The notes beneath the pieces are model-generated. The model searched no databases. It was not told the origin of the DNA and saw only the letters and a list, made by a program, of their open reading frames with translations. Both the position numbers and the translations under genes were made by a program. Positions 18,437 to 27,226 of a stretch of 51,606 nucleotides of DNA are shown here, in pieces (positions within the stretch are counted from its first letter, which is position 1; the number at the start of each line of letters is the position of its first letter). Origin of the DNA: RUG563 sp024681215 (GTDB lineage Bacteria; Bacillota; Clostridia; Christensenellales; Aristaeellaceae); contig JAILBG010000016.1 in assembly GCA_024681215.1 (NCBI GenBank), positions 1-51,606 of the forward strand. The letters are read 5' to 3'.

Positions 18437-19473
18437 GCCTGCGCCTCCAATTGTTCTTTGACATAATCCGTCGTCAGCAGCTTCCTGACGACCCCTTCCA
18501 CATCCAGCCGCACCGTATTGTGGCTGGTATAAGCCTCGTCTGCCTGGGTCCGCACCTGCCCCGTGATGAAATACTTGTCATAGTTCAGATCGCGGTTGTC
18601 CGCGGATACCCGGAAATAATCCCCCATATCCTCGCTCCGGAGGCGCTCCTCCTGCGTCAGAAGCGTTTCATAGAGCTTTTCGCCGTGGCGGGTGCCGATG
18701 ATGCGGGTGCCCGTATCGCCGAAGAGCTGCTGCACCGCCTTCGCAAGATCGCCGATGGTGCTGGCGTCCGCCTTCTGAACGAAGAGATCGCCGGGGTTCG
18801 CGTGCTCGAACGCAAACCGGACCAGCTCCACCGCCTCGTCCAGGTTCATGAGGAACCGGGTCATTTCCGGATTGGTGATCGTAATGGGATCGCCCGCTTT
18901 GATCTGATCGACGAACAGCGGGATCACCGACCCGCGGGAGCACATGACGTTTCCGTACCGGGTGCAGCAGATCACCGTATCGCCCCGTTCGGCGGCCACG
19001 CGGGCGTTGGCCGTGATCACATGCTCCATCATGGCTTTGGAAATGCCCATGGCATTGATGGGATAGGCCGCCTTGTCCGTGCTCAGGCACACCACCCGCT
19101 TCACGCCCGCTTCGATCGCCGCGTGGAGCATATTGTCCGTGCCCTCGATATTCGTTTTAACTGCCTGCATGGGGAAGAACTCGCAGGAGGGGACCTGCTT
19201 GAGCGCCGCGGCGTGGAAAATATAATCCACCCCCGGCATAGCGTCCCGGATGGACTGGGGATCCCGGACGTCGCCGATATAGAATTTTACCTTCTTCGCA
19301 TATTCCGGGTGCTTCGCCTGAAGCTCGTGACGCATATCATCCTGCTTTTTTTCATCCCGGCTGAATATGCGGATCTGGCCGATATCGGTGGCAAGGAAAT
19401 GCTTAAGGACGGTGTTCCCGAAAGAGCCTGTTCCTCCCGTGATCAATAAAGTCGCCCCGTTAAAGCTTGACAT
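18433..19473 (-). CDS. UDP-GlcNAc 4,6-dehydratase/5-epimerase (CapE/FnlA/WbvB type)
   Basis: The product is 346 residues, with NAD-binding GGTGSFG (13-19), HAAALKQVP near 87-95 and STDKAAYPIN (131-140). The usual catalytic Tyr is replaced by Met142 before Lys146, a variant known in CapE-type enzymes. It converts UDP-GlcNAc to a 4-keto-6-deoxy-L-sugar, the first step towards UDP-L-FucNAc or UDP-L-QuiNAc. The frame is open further upstream to 19725, but that extension lies inside the GT4 gene and looks unrelated. ATG 19473 follows AAGGAGAT and overlaps the GT4 end by 14 nt, so I chose it. Confidence 0.88.
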   Translation of the reverse strand: MSSFNGATLLITGGTGSFGNTVLKHFLATDIGQIRIFSRDEKKQDDMRHELQAKHPEYAKKVKFYIGDVRDPQSIRDAMPGVDYIFHAAALKQVPSCEFFPMQAVKTNIEGTDNMLHAAIEAGVKRVVCLSTDKAAYPINAMGISKAMMEHVITANARVAAERGDTVICCTRYGNVMCSRGSVIPLFVDQIKAGDPITITNPEMTRFLMNLDEAVELVRFAFEHANPGDLFVQKADASTIGDLAKAVQQLFGDTGTRIIGTRHGEKLYETLLTQEERLRSEDMGDYFRVSADNRDLNYDKYFITGQVRTQADEAYTSHNTVRLDVEGVVRKLLTTDYVKEQLEAQA

Positions 19474-20686
19474 TGCCGATCTCCTTTTCCATAATCTCGT
19501 CCATACGGTCGAGTAATGTTTCTTTGTTGAAATGCTCCTGCGAATACGCAAGGGCGTTCCGGCCCAGGCGCTCCCGTTCTTCCTTCGGCATGGCGATGAT
19601 GGCTTTGATGTTCTGCACGAACCCGTCCACGTCCTCGGAGGCGCTGGCAAGCCCGGCGTTTGCCGATTTGACGATGTCCTGCACTTCGCCGTCTGCGGAA
19701 ACCAGGATCGGCCGGCCGCAGGCAAGACACGACTGCGTTTTGGCCGGGATGGTGATGGAGAACACCTCGCTCCTGGACAGGGTGATCAGCAGGGCGTCCG
19801 CGGCGGCCAGGTAGGCCGGGATCTGTTCCGCCGGTTTCCGGTCGATAAAGTTGAAGTACTCTTCCACGCCGAGCGATTTCACCGTTTGCATCAATTCTGC
19901 CTTGTATCTGCCGTCCCCGATCACCTGGAAGCGGACGGCGATGTTTTCTTCCTTCAGCTTTCCGGCCGCCCGGGGCAGCAGGGCCAGCCCCTGGGCATAC
20001 CCGATGTTGCCGGCGAAGACCAGATTGGGAACGCCGTCGTCCGGGATCACATCGGCGCCGACCCGTTCGGCCGGCCTGTAGAAATCCTCCGCGTAATGGG
20101 GCCAGAATTCGATTTTTTCTTCCGGGATGCCCCTTTTCCGGATGGCGCCGATGAAGCTGTTCGAAGAGGTCAGGATCCTGGCGGAGCGCTTGTAGATATA
20201 ATCCACCATTTTCTGTATGGCGCCCAGGAAGAGCCTGTTATGGATGCCCGTAATGATCTCCACGTTTTCGGGCCACAGATCCGTCACATACAGGATGTGG
20301 GGGATTTTGCGCTTTCTGGCGTACCAGGTGCTCACCAGCGCCTGGGTCATGGGCGACACCTCGTAGGTGAACACGGCGTCGGCGTCGACGGACGTTTTCC
20401 GGATCCATTTTCTTCCGGCGGTGACGAAGGAAAGGTAATTCCGGATCAGGTGCATGGAGCCTGTTTTTCTGGGCTCGATGGGCAGGCGGATGATTTCCAT
20501 GCCGTTCCATTCTTCCCGGGTTTTTTCCGTTTTGCTGTAGCCTTCGTAATACTCGCCCTGGGGGTAATTGGGGATGCCGGTCAGCACGGTCACCTTATAC
20601 CCGCGTTTTACCCATTCCGTCGCGATATCGTTGATGCGGAAGGTTTCGGGATGGAAGTACTGCGATACGACCAGGATATGCTTCAT
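19460..20686 (-). CDS. Family 4 glycosyltransferase, WbuB-like
   Basis: The 408-residue GT-B enzyme opens with ILVVSQYFHPETFRI, which is typical of WbuB-like transferases found beside L-FucNAc synthesis genes. The C-terminal half carries a FAGNIGYAQGL donor-domain start and a late SITIPAKTQSCLACGRP loop with an activated-sugar binding look. It probably transfers the L-6-deoxy-N-acetyl sugar made by the three genes that follow it in the operon. Its start overlaps the stop of the preceding SDR gene (ATGA). Donor assignment is by context only. Confidence 0.87.
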   Translation of the reverse strand: MKHILVVSQYFHPETFRINDIATEWVKRGYKVTVLTGIPNYPQGEYYEGYSKTEKTREEWNGMEIIRLPIEPRKTGSMHLIRNYLSFVTAGRKWIRKTSVDADAVFTYEVSPMTQALVSTWYARKRKIPHILYVTDLWPENVEIITGIHNRLFLGAIQKMVDYIYKRSARILTSSNSFIGAIRKRGIPEEKIEFWPHYAEDFYRPAERVGADVIPDDGVPNLVFAGNIGYAQGLALLPRAAGKLKEENIAVRFQVIGDGRYKAELMQTVKSLGVEEYFNFIDRKPAEQIPAYLAAADALLITLSRSEVFSITIPAKTQSCLACGRPILVSADGEVQDIVKSANAGLASASEDVDGFVQNIKAIIAMPKEERERLGRNALAYSQEHFNKETLLDRMDEIMEKEIGNVKL

Positions 20687-21573
20687 TTTCCTTCCGTCCT
20701 CTCAATCGATTCCTTCAGACCGACCACCCGGTATTCAAAGCCATATGCGCTCATTTCCTGATCGTAGCTCATGCTGCCGAAAGCCTTGTTGGCCAGGCCG
20801 GAAACTTTTCCCGGGATATGGGACGCCAGGACGATCAGCCAGTTCAGGCATTTCGTCAGCCGCACCCGATGGCCGGTCGCTTCCCCGATCAGCTTCACCA
20901 TTTCCGACGTGCGCGTATACGCGGCGTTCTGGGGGAAGAAGACGCCGCCCTCGCCCCGGATCATCACCTGGCAGAGAAACTCGCACAGGTTATCGATGTA
21001 AAGCATGGAACGCTCATTCCCGATATCCGGGAAGACGGGAAGCTTTCGCGCCATGGACGCCAGCTTTGGATAATTTCCCTTGCTCCCCTTTCCGTAGATC
21101 ATCGGGGGGCGCAGAACGGCGACGGCAAAGGCGTCGTCCGCCAGCTCCCTTACGCCCCGGTCCGCCTGCCATTTGGAATCGCCGTAGAAATTCGACGGTT
21201 CCGGCTCCGTTTCCGCAGTGATCCGCTTTCTTTTTCCCAAGGGCGCGGAGTCGCCGTAAACAATGGCGGACGACATGAACACAAACTGGCGGACTCCCGA
21301 CGCTTTTGCTTTTTTCGCCGTTTCGATGGCCAGGTCCGTATTGACGGCATAGTACCTGGCTTTCGTTGCCTCGTCCACTTTGCCCACGTCGGCGTGGGCG
21401 ATCCCGGCCACGTGAAAAACGATATCATACGGGCTGAAATCCTTCTCCCGCCAGCTGCCGTCGATCATGTCCACCACGTCTGCGGACAGCTGGGACGCGT
21501 AATGCTCCGCCGCGTATTTTTCAAAGCTGCCGCCGATGTAGGAATTTGCTCCGGTGATGAGCACCTTTTTCAT
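20683..21573 (-). CDS. NAD-dependent 4-keto reductase/epimerase, WbpV/WreQ-like
   Basis: The product is 296 residues from ATG 21573. It has GANSYIG (8-14), a YGDSK catalytic pair (Y130, K134), PEPSNFYGDSKW and a late LPVFPDIGNERSM segment. That pattern resembles reductases that turn UDP-4-keto-6-deoxy-GlcNAc into UDP-D-QuiNAc or D-FucNAc. It lies between the initiating transferase (4-nt overlap) and the GT4, and the operon starts with a CapD/WbpM-like dehydratase that would make its substrate. A GalE-like epimerase is the alternative. The open frame extends to 21798 but only by running through the transferase gene. Confidence 0.78.
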   Translation of the reverse strand: MKKVLITGANSYIGGSFEKYAAEHYASQLSADVVDMIDGSWREKDFSPYDIVFHVAGIAHADVGKVDEATKARYYAVNTDLAIETAKKAKASGVRQFVFMSSAIVYGDSAPLGKRKRITAETEPEPSNFYGDSKWQADRGVRELADDAFAVAVLRPPMIYGKGSKGNYPKLASMARKLPVFPDIGNERSMLYIDNLCEFLCQVMIRGEGGVFFPQNAAYTRTSEMVKLIGEATGHRVRLTKCLNWLIVLASHIPGKVSGLANKAFGSMSYDQEMSAYGFEYRVVGLKESIERTEGK

Positions 21574-22403
21574 TTCTTCTGTTCCTTCTTCTTCATTTCG
21601 CCCGTGCCGCCTTCGACGACGCTTTTGTCCCCGCCGAAAACGCCCACGGAACCGAGGAAACACCGGATGTCCATTTTCAGGCCCAGCTTGGCGGCGTATT
21701 CGCCGTCCAGCTTCGCTTTCGCCGGGATTTCCAGTTCGTCCCGTCCGTTGATCTGCGCCCAGCCGGTGAGCCCCGGCTTGATGTCGTTGGCTCCCCATTT
21801 ATCCCGTTCCGCCGTCAGCAGATCCTGGTTCCACAGGCCGGGACGCGGCCCGATCACCGACATGTTGCCGATAAAAATGTCCCAGATCTGGGGAAGCTCA
21901 TCCAGGGAATGGGCGCGGATGAACCGGCCGGACCGGGTGATGTACTGGTCCGGGTTCTCCAGCATGTGGGTGGGAACGTTGCGGGGCGTGGACAACCGCA
22001 TGGACCGGAACTTGTGCAGCTTGAAATACTGCTTGTTTTTGCCCAGACGCTTCTGGGTGAACAGAACGGGGCCCGGATCGTCGATCACGATCCAGAGGCT
22101 CAGCAGGAAAAAGACGGGGCTCAGCAGCACGAGCCCGAAGAAGCTCAGCACCACATCCAGCAGCCGCTTCACAATCTTCTCATAAAAGCCCGCCTGATGC
22201 TCCGCCTTGCCCACCGCTTCCAGATGGCCGCGGACGCCGTCGGCGTTTTCCGGCTCCGCATCGTTTTCCACAAACCGGACCCGCTTCCCCTCCAGGGGAT
22301 TTTTTTGGGCGGGATCGTTGCTGTATACGGACCCCGGCTTCCTGATCACAGCCAGAAGGGCCATGAGCAGGATGATTGCCAATACAATGTAAATCACAGT
22401 CAT
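21570..22403 (-). CDS. Initiating undecaprenyl-phosphate sugar phosphotransferase (PglC/WcaJ catalytic type)
   Basis: The 277-residue protein has an N-terminal membrane helix (1-20), a linker, then the bacterial sugar transferase domain: a membrane helix at 82-105, KLHKFRSM (128-135), SLDELPQ (166-172) and GPRP (185-188). It places a sugar-1-phosphate on undecaprenyl phosphate and starts repeat-unit assembly. It lacks the large N-terminal NAD-binding region of WcaJ/PssY. The last residues are a short charged tail. The next gene, a 4-keto reductase-like SDR, overlaps it, so the starting sugar may be D-QuiNAc or D-FucNAc (inference). Confidence 0.9.
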   Translation of the reverse strand: MTVIYIVLAIILLMALLAVIRKPGSVYSNDPAQKNPLEGKRVRFVENDAEPENADGVRGHLEAVGKAEHQAGFYEKIVKRLLDVVLSFFGLVLLSPVFFLLSLWIVIDDPGPVLFTQKRLGKNKQYFKLHKFRSMRLSTPRNVPTHMLENPDQYITRSGRFIRAHSLDELPQIWDIFIGNMSVIGPRPGLWNQDLLTAERDKWGANDIKPGLTGWAQINGRDELEIPAKAKLDGEYAAKLGLKMDIRCFLGSVGVFGGDKSVVEGGTGEMKKKEQKK

Positions 22404-22650
22404 CCTTTGTCCGCTCCGTGCAAATCGTTTTTCATCGCATGCGCGATCCTTCGGCCCGCTGCGCAGGGGCCTTGTCCGCGTGCAGCGCGGAATCGCCGGG
22501 CGCTCTTAATGAAAGCAGATCCTGCCGCGGGCCAAGCCGTCCCTGGCAGGATCGTAACTCCCCTCTGCCAACCGGCCGATCAGGCCGCCGCAGACCAAGC
22601 GCTGCACTGCCCGGCCCGGGGAATGGATGCCCCGCGCTCCGCAGTGCGGA
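22404..22650 (-). other. Intra-operon gap with two hairpins
   Basis: This gap follows the XRE-membrane gene. It holds two strong inverted repeats: GCACTGC/GCAGTGC at 22604-22610 and 22641-22647 with GC-rich inner sequence, and GATCCTGCC/GGCAGGATC at 22518-22526 and 22545-22553. Neither is followed by a T-tract on the minus strand, so simple intrinsic termination is unlikely. They may be mRNA processing or stability elements. No ORF of note and no clear promoter are visible. Confidence 0.5.
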
Positions 22651-23619
22651 TCAGTTTCCGTCCAGCTGCGTGAACGAAATGTTGTAGATGATGACCAGAT
22701 CGTCGGACATTTTCTTCAGATCGTAGGAATAGTGATAAGACTTGTTCTGTACCAGGTAGACCGTCTTGCTCACGAATTCGTCGGAGACGTTGGCGTTCGC
22801 CTTGAACTGCAGCTGATATTCTCCCGTGGGATACAGGTGGAGGTACCGGCCTTCGATCAGCCCCGGGGTTTTGGAGTAGCCGAAATCCTTCAGGAATCCT
22901 TCGGCGTTGTACAGCTTGAAGCATACGGTGGCGAATTTGTTTTCCTCGTCGCTGGATTTGAAATTGTAGCCGTTATAGTAGTTTTTCTGCGCGCCGTTGG
23001 AGCATTCCTCGCCCCGGGCGGTCTTGATATACTGGGAAAGGATCTCGTCCGTCGAACGGATATCCGTGACCTGGGTGTTGAGGGTATCGATCTGATCGCC
23101 CATATCCTTCATCGTGCTTCTGACGCCGATCAGGCTGTTTTCAATATCCTCCACCTTCTTCTCAGCCAGCTTTTCCATAGAAGACGTGGCGTAAACGGAC
23201 TGCTGCAGCTCGTACATCTGCTTGTTCAGCTGATTGATGGAGGGCTGCACCAGGACGAACACGATCATCATCAGGAAAAGCATCAGCGCCAGCGGAATCA
23301 GCCAGGTCAGCTTCGAGCTGATTTCCTCGCCGGATCCTTTTTTGCCGGTCCCCACGCTCTTTTTTCCCTGGAATTCCGCGGCTTTCAGCTGCTCCAGCTT
23401 CTCATCGGATTTCCACTGGGCTTCCGCGGACTGCAGATTGAACAGAACGACGCCCAACTTGTCGCTCATGGCCTGCAGCTGTTCTTTGTCCGGCTTTGTT
23501 TCGTTCTTTTCCCAGCTGGCGATTTCTTCCGGGCTCACGCCCACGAAGCCAGCCAGCTGCGCCTGGGTCATGTTCGCTTTTTTCCGTGCATCCTGGATCT
23601 GATTTCCCAACGTGTTCAT
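22651..23619 (-). CDS. Membrane-anchored XRE-type HTH protein with coiled coil
   Basis: From ATG 23619 (AAAGGAG 7 nt upstream) the product is 322 residues. Residues 1-60 are an XRE-type helix-turn-helix (MTQAQLAGFVGVSPEEIASW). A charged linker follows, then one membrane helix near 105-125 (LIPLALMLFLMMIVFVLVQ). Beyond it comes a coiled-coil stretch of about 80 residues and a C-terminal beta-rich domain with GRYLHLYPTGEYQLQF, presumably outside. The layout resembles RodZ or ToxR-type proteins. Its place as second gene of the polysaccharide operon suggests it senses or organises polymer synthesis, but that is inference. I do not recognise the outer domain. Confidence 0.75.
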   Translation of the reverse strand: MNTLGNQIQDARKKANMTQAQLAGFVGVSPEEIASWEKNETKPDKEQLQAMSDKLGVVLFNLQSAEAQWKSDEKLEQLKAAEFQGKKSVGTGKKGSGEEISSKLTWLIPLALMLFLMMIVFVLVQPSINQLNKQMYELQQSVYATSSMEKLAEKKVEDIENSLIGVRSTMKDMGDQIDTLNTQVTDIRSTDEILSQYIKTARGEECSNGAQKNYYNGYNFKSSDEENKFATVCFKLYNAEGFLKDFGYSKTPGLIEGRYLHLYPTGEYQLQFKANANVSDEFVSKTVYLVQNKSYHYSYDLKKMSDDLVIIYNISFTQLDGN

Positions 23620-23738
23620 ATGATTCTCCTTTACTTCAGATTTCTGCACCATTCAGTTCCGGTGCGGTCTTGTTTGTTTGTTCACATGGTATCATCCGAC
23701 GGATGGTTTCGCGGCCCGGCCGTGCGCTCCGTCCGGTT

Positions 23739-25739
23739 TCACGCGGTTTTTTCCGCCCGCTCTTCCTCCGCCGGGTGGTATGTGGATACCATCTCCTCCA
23801 CAAAGCTGCGGATGTCCGGCTTGTTGGCGTAGGCTTTTTTCATCAGCGTTTCCAGCTGGCCCAGGAACACGTCCGTATCGAAGGGGATGGGCTTGCCGAT
23901 GTGGATCAGGTCGTTGTCCGTCTTCTGCAGGCCTTCCTCCGCCATCAGCTTTTCTTCGTACAGCTTCTCCCCGGGCCGCAGCCCCGTGTATTCGATCTTG
24001 ATGTCCACGTCCGGCTTGAACCCGGACAAACGGATCAGGTTCCGCGCCAGGGCGTCGATCTTCACCGGGCTTCCCATGTCCAGCACGAAGATCTCGCCGC
24101 CTTTGGCGTAGGTGCCCGCCAGCAGCACCAGGCTCACGGCCTCCGGGATCGTCATGAAATAGCGGATGATGTCCGGATGGGTCACCGTCACGGGCCCGCC
24201 CTTTTCGATCTGCTTGCGGAACAGGGGGATCACCGAGCCGTTGCTGCCCAGCACGTTTCCGAACCGGACCGCCACAAACTCGGTCTGGATATTCCGGAAG
24301 ACGGAGCCCGTTCCGTCTTTATCGGCGTTTTCGATGCCCTCGTGGGTGAACAACTGAGGGATCTCATCGGCCTTGCCCGCCTTGATCTTGGCGTCGAAGG
24401 CCTGAATGATCATCTCGCACAGCCGCTTGCTGGCCCCCATGATGTTGGTGGGGTTCACCGCCTTGTCCGTGCTGATGAGCACGAACCGTTTGCATCCGTG
24501 CACCATGGCGGCGTAGGCCGTTTTGAAGGTGCCGATGGCATTGTTCTTGATGGCCTCGCAGGGGGAGGTTTCCATCAGGGGCACGTGTTTGTGCGCCGCG
24601 GCGTGGTACACCACGTCCGGATGATAGGTTTCAAATACGTTGAACATCTTCCGGCTGTCCCGCACCGAGCCGATCAGTACTACCAGATTCAATTCCGGAT
24701 ATTTTTCCTTCAGCTCCAGCTGGATATCATAAGCATTATTTTCGTAAACGTCGAAAATGATCAGCTGCTTGGGCTGGTGCGCCGCGATCTGCCGGCACAG
24801 CTCCGATCCGATGGAGCCCCCGCCGCCGGTCACCAGCACAGTTTTTCCGGAGAGCGCGGCGTAAACGTCATGCAGGTCCACCCGGATGGGCTCCCGGCCC
24901 AGCAGGTCTTCGATGGAAACCTTTTTCATGGCGGACACCGTCACCTGGCCGGACACCAGCTGATACATCCCCGGCAGCTGCATGAGCTTGCAGCCGGTGG
25001 CGTTGCAGATGCTCAGGATATCCCGCTTCTGCTCCGCCGTGGCGCTGGGGATCGCCAGATAGATCTTGGATACGTCGTATTCGCTGACCGCCCGCAGGAT
25101 ATCGTCCCGGCCGCCCACGATGGGCACCCCGTCGATCTCCCGGCCCCAGGTGTTCTTATCGTCGTCAATCAGGCAGACCGCCCGGTCGTGGATCTCCCTA
25201 GCCTCCATCATATCCCGCACCAGCATCTGCCCGGCCGATCCCGCGCCGATGATCATCACCCGCGCGGCGGAGGCGTCCGCCTTCCGCTTTTTGCCGCGGA
25301 ACAGGCTGAGGATCCGATAGCTGAACCGCGACGCCACCAGCAGGATCGCCTGGATCACCGCGCCGAAAACGTGATAGGAAACCGGCATGCGCAGATAAAG
25401 ATCCGGCTGATAGAAGAACAGGGAAATCAGGATCACATGGAGCAACGATGCGGTCAGCGTGGCGATACAGGCCCGCATCAGATCCACATAGCTGGCGAAC
25501 CGCCAGACGGTTTTATACAGCTTGGCCCACCAGAAAACGGCGAGACAAAGCACGATGTAAAACGGAAGGAACCGGAGATACGCCGTCAGGAATTCCTTGG
25601 GGATGGCGGAGTATTCGCAGTCGAACCGGATCCACAGCGCCAGGAAATACGATACCGATACCGCAAACGCGTCGTACATCGCCAGCAGCAGCGATACGGC
25701 GTGCCACTTCTTTGGGCGGCTTACGTCATGTTTCAACAA
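23739..25739 (-). CDS. Membrane UDP-GlcNAc 4,6-dehydratase (CapD/WbpM/PglF family)
   Basis: The 666-residue product has four N-terminal membrane helices (to about 140), a first nucleotide-binding domain with MIIGAGSAGQML, and a C-terminal SDR dehydratase domain starting at VLVTGGGGSIGSELC. STDKAVNPTN and MGASK show Met in place of the usual catalytic Tyr, as known in this family. It makes UDP-4-keto-6-deoxy-GlcNAc. It is the first gene of the operon, about 270 nt after the consensus promoter. The start is an unusual TTG at 25739 with AAAGGGTGA about 6 nt upstream; no in-frame ATG lies near. Confidence 0.88.
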   Translation of the reverse strand: MLKHDVSRPKKWHAVSLLLAMYDAFAVSVSYFLALWIRFDCEYSAIPKEFLTAYLRFLPFYIVLCLAVFWWAKLYKTVWRFASYVDLMRACIATLTASLLHVILISLFFYQPDLYLRMPVSYHVFGAVIQAILLVASRFSYRILSLFRGKKRKADASAARVMIIGAGSAGQMLVRDMMEAREIHDRAVCLIDDDKNTWGREIDGVPIVGGRDDILRAVSEYDVSKIYLAIPSATAEQKRDILSICNATGCKLMQLPGMYQLVSGQVTVSAMKKVSIEDLLGREPIRVDLHDVYAALSGKTVLVTGGGGSIGSELCRQIAAHQPKQLIIFDVYENNAYDIQLELKEKYPELNLVVLIGSVRDSRKMFNVFETYHPDVVYHAAAHKHVPLMETSPCEAIKNNAIGTFKTAYAAMVHGCKRFVLISTDKAVNPTNIMGASKRLCEMIIQAFDAKIKAGKADEIPQLFTHEGIENADKDGTGSVFRNIQTEFVAVRFGNVLGSNGSVIPLFRKQIEKGGPVTVTHPDIIRYFMTIPEAVSLVLLAGTYAKGGEIFVLDMGSPVKIDALARNLIRLSGFKPDVDIKIEYTGLRPGEKLYEEKLMAEEGLQKTDNDLIHIGKPIPFDTDVFLGQLETLMKKAYANKPDIRSFVEEMVSTYHPAEEERAEKTA

Positions 25740-26013
25740 GGCTTCTCACCCTTTACATTCCATATGGTCAGACTTCTTATCCGGAGATCCGGGCCGATTC
25801 AGACCGTATGCTCCTCGTACCTGCGTGAATGCTCCGATCCGCGGGCAGTATTTTTCGTTCAGAAGACGGCTGCCTGGCCGTCGCTTCCGCAGGCCCGTTC
25901 CGCATTCCCGGCCGGCTGAACGGATGCGGTTTCTGATCAGACGGTTATTCAGTAAAAAACCATGAAAACCCAATCATGTCAAGGTCCGTACGTCCGGCTG
26001 GACATACATATGC
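25740..26013 (-). promoter_or_regulatory. Structured leader of the polysaccharide operon
   Basis: About 270 nt separate the promoter from the first start codon. The stretch can form a GACGGC/GCCGTC hairpin (25865-25870, 25877-25882). It also has two crossing stems that cannot coexist: 25895-25900 with 25918-25923, and 25900-25905 with 25924-25929. There is no T-tract directly after them, so this is not a plain terminator. An antitermination or processing role is possible. The remaining stretch from 26043 to 26246, behind the promoter, shows nothing I can support. Confidence 0.4.
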
Positions 26014-26042
26014 ATTATAACATGGGCGGGCACTCATGTCAA
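26014..26042 (-). promoter_or_regulatory. Consensus sigma-A promoter of the polysaccharide operon
   Basis: On the minus strand TTGACA (26037-26042) is separated by exactly 17 nt from TATAAT (26014-26019), a full match to the consensus in both boxes. The nearest gene downstream is the CapD/WbpM-like dehydratase. Many of the genes that follow overlap or are closely spaced, so it may drive the whole cluster down to 7004. Confidence 0.85.
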
Positions 26043-26246
26043 TATAAGCCCGCCTCCGCGTCTGCTGTTCATTGCGGGGCTGCGATGCATGCCGAAGGGG
26101 GAATGCAGGAAAAAAGAAGCGCAGGAGGATGCAGGGCCGGTGATCGCTGATTTGCGGCACAGAACCGGCTTGGAAGCATCTCCTGCATGAAAAGCAGAGC
26201 CCATAATATATTGAACCTTTTTCGATCCCCGATCCCGTCAGGGGGC

Positions 26247-27143
26247 TTACGCCTTTCCTTTGCGCAGCATCGGGATCTGCACGATGACGATGGCGGCCAG
26301 CATGATCCCGCAGCCGGCCAGCTCGCGGCCGGTCATCCGTTCGTTCAGGAGCAGCGCTCCGGCGATCACCGCAAACACCGCCTCCAGGCTCATCAGCAGC
26401 GAAGCCACCGTGGGGTCCGTATATTTCTGCGCCACGAGCTGCAGCGTGTATCCGATCCCGCCGGACACGACGCCGCAATACAGGATCGGGACGAGGGCGG
26501 AGGAGAGCTGATCCCAGCCCGGGGATTCCGTGAGGAACGCCGCGGCCCATGCGATCAGGGCTGCGGTCAGGAACTGCACAAAAGAGATGCGCACCGGGTC
26601 GCCCCGGTTGGCAAAATGATCGCAGCAAAGGATATGCCCGCTGAACAGCACGGCGCAGACGCAGAGCAGCGCGTCCCCCGGGGTCAGCGCAATGCGCTCC
26701 TTTACGCACAGCAGATACATCCCGGCCACCCCCAGCAGAACGGCGAGCCATACGGGCCAGGGATTGCGCCTGCCGAAAAAAACAGAGCCGATCACCGGCA
26801 CCAGCAGGATGTACAGGGCGGTAATGAACCCCGCTTTCCCGGCGGGGGTGGAAACGATGCCCATCTGCTGGAAAATGCTGGCGAGGGCGAGGAACGTGCC
26901 GCACATCGCGCCGCCTGCCAGGGTGCTGCGGGCGCGCTTTTTCGCTTCGTCCGTCCGGGCCGGGGGCCGTTTCCGCAGAAGGGAAACGCCGCCCACCGCG
27001 GCGGCGGCCAGCGTCATCCTCGACGCGGTAAAGGTCATCGGTCCGATATGGTCCATGCCTGCGCGCTGAAAGGCGAAGGCCGTTCCCCAGATCATGGCCG
27101 TGAGAAGCAGCAAAAAGCTGCCGATCCACTGTTTTTTCTTCAT
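26247..27143 (-). CDS. EamA/DMT family transporter
   Basis: From ATG 27143 (AGGAG 7 nt upstream) the product is 298 residues with ten hydrophobic segments in two repeated halves, the layout of the drug/metabolite transporter superfamily. AMIWGTAFAFQ in the first helix and SLEAVFAVIAG in the second half are family signatures. The open frame runs upstream to 27230 but that part is hydrophilic and unrelated. Substrate cannot be predicted. It follows the HD-GYP gene by 83 nt and may be the last gene of that transcript. No clear terminator with a T-tract is seen after it. Confidence 0.87.
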   Translation of the reverse strand: MKKKQWIGSFLLLLTAMIWGTAFAFQRAGMDHIGPMTFTASRMTLAAAAVGGVSLLRKRPPARTDEAKKRARSTLAGGAMCGTFLALASIFQQMGIVSTPAGKAGFITALYILLVPVIGSVFFGRRNPWPVWLAVLLGVAGMYLLCVKERIALTPGDALLCVCAVLFSGHILCCDHFANRGDPVRISFVQFLTAALIAWAAAFLTESPGWDQLSSALVPILYCGVVSGGIGYTLQLVAQKYTDPTVASLLMSLEAVFAVIAGALLLNERMTGRELAGCGIMLAAIVIVQIPMLRKGKA

Positions 27144-27226
27144 AGATGCTCCTGCCTGTGCTTTGTTGCCGTCCGCGTTTCCGGCGGCTGTACGCTTGCC
27201 GTCCACGGCCCGCCTACCGCCGCTTT

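Noticed and set aside
18433..19725. Extended start for the CapE-like gene at 19725
   Set aside because: The 84 extra residues lie inside the GT4 gene, look random, and a good ribosome-binding site precedes ATG 19473.
23496..25919. 807-codon plus-strand frame opposite the CapD-like gene
   Set aside because: Antisense shadow with repetitive Gly/His/Asp/Arg composition; the minus frame has full dehydratase motifs.
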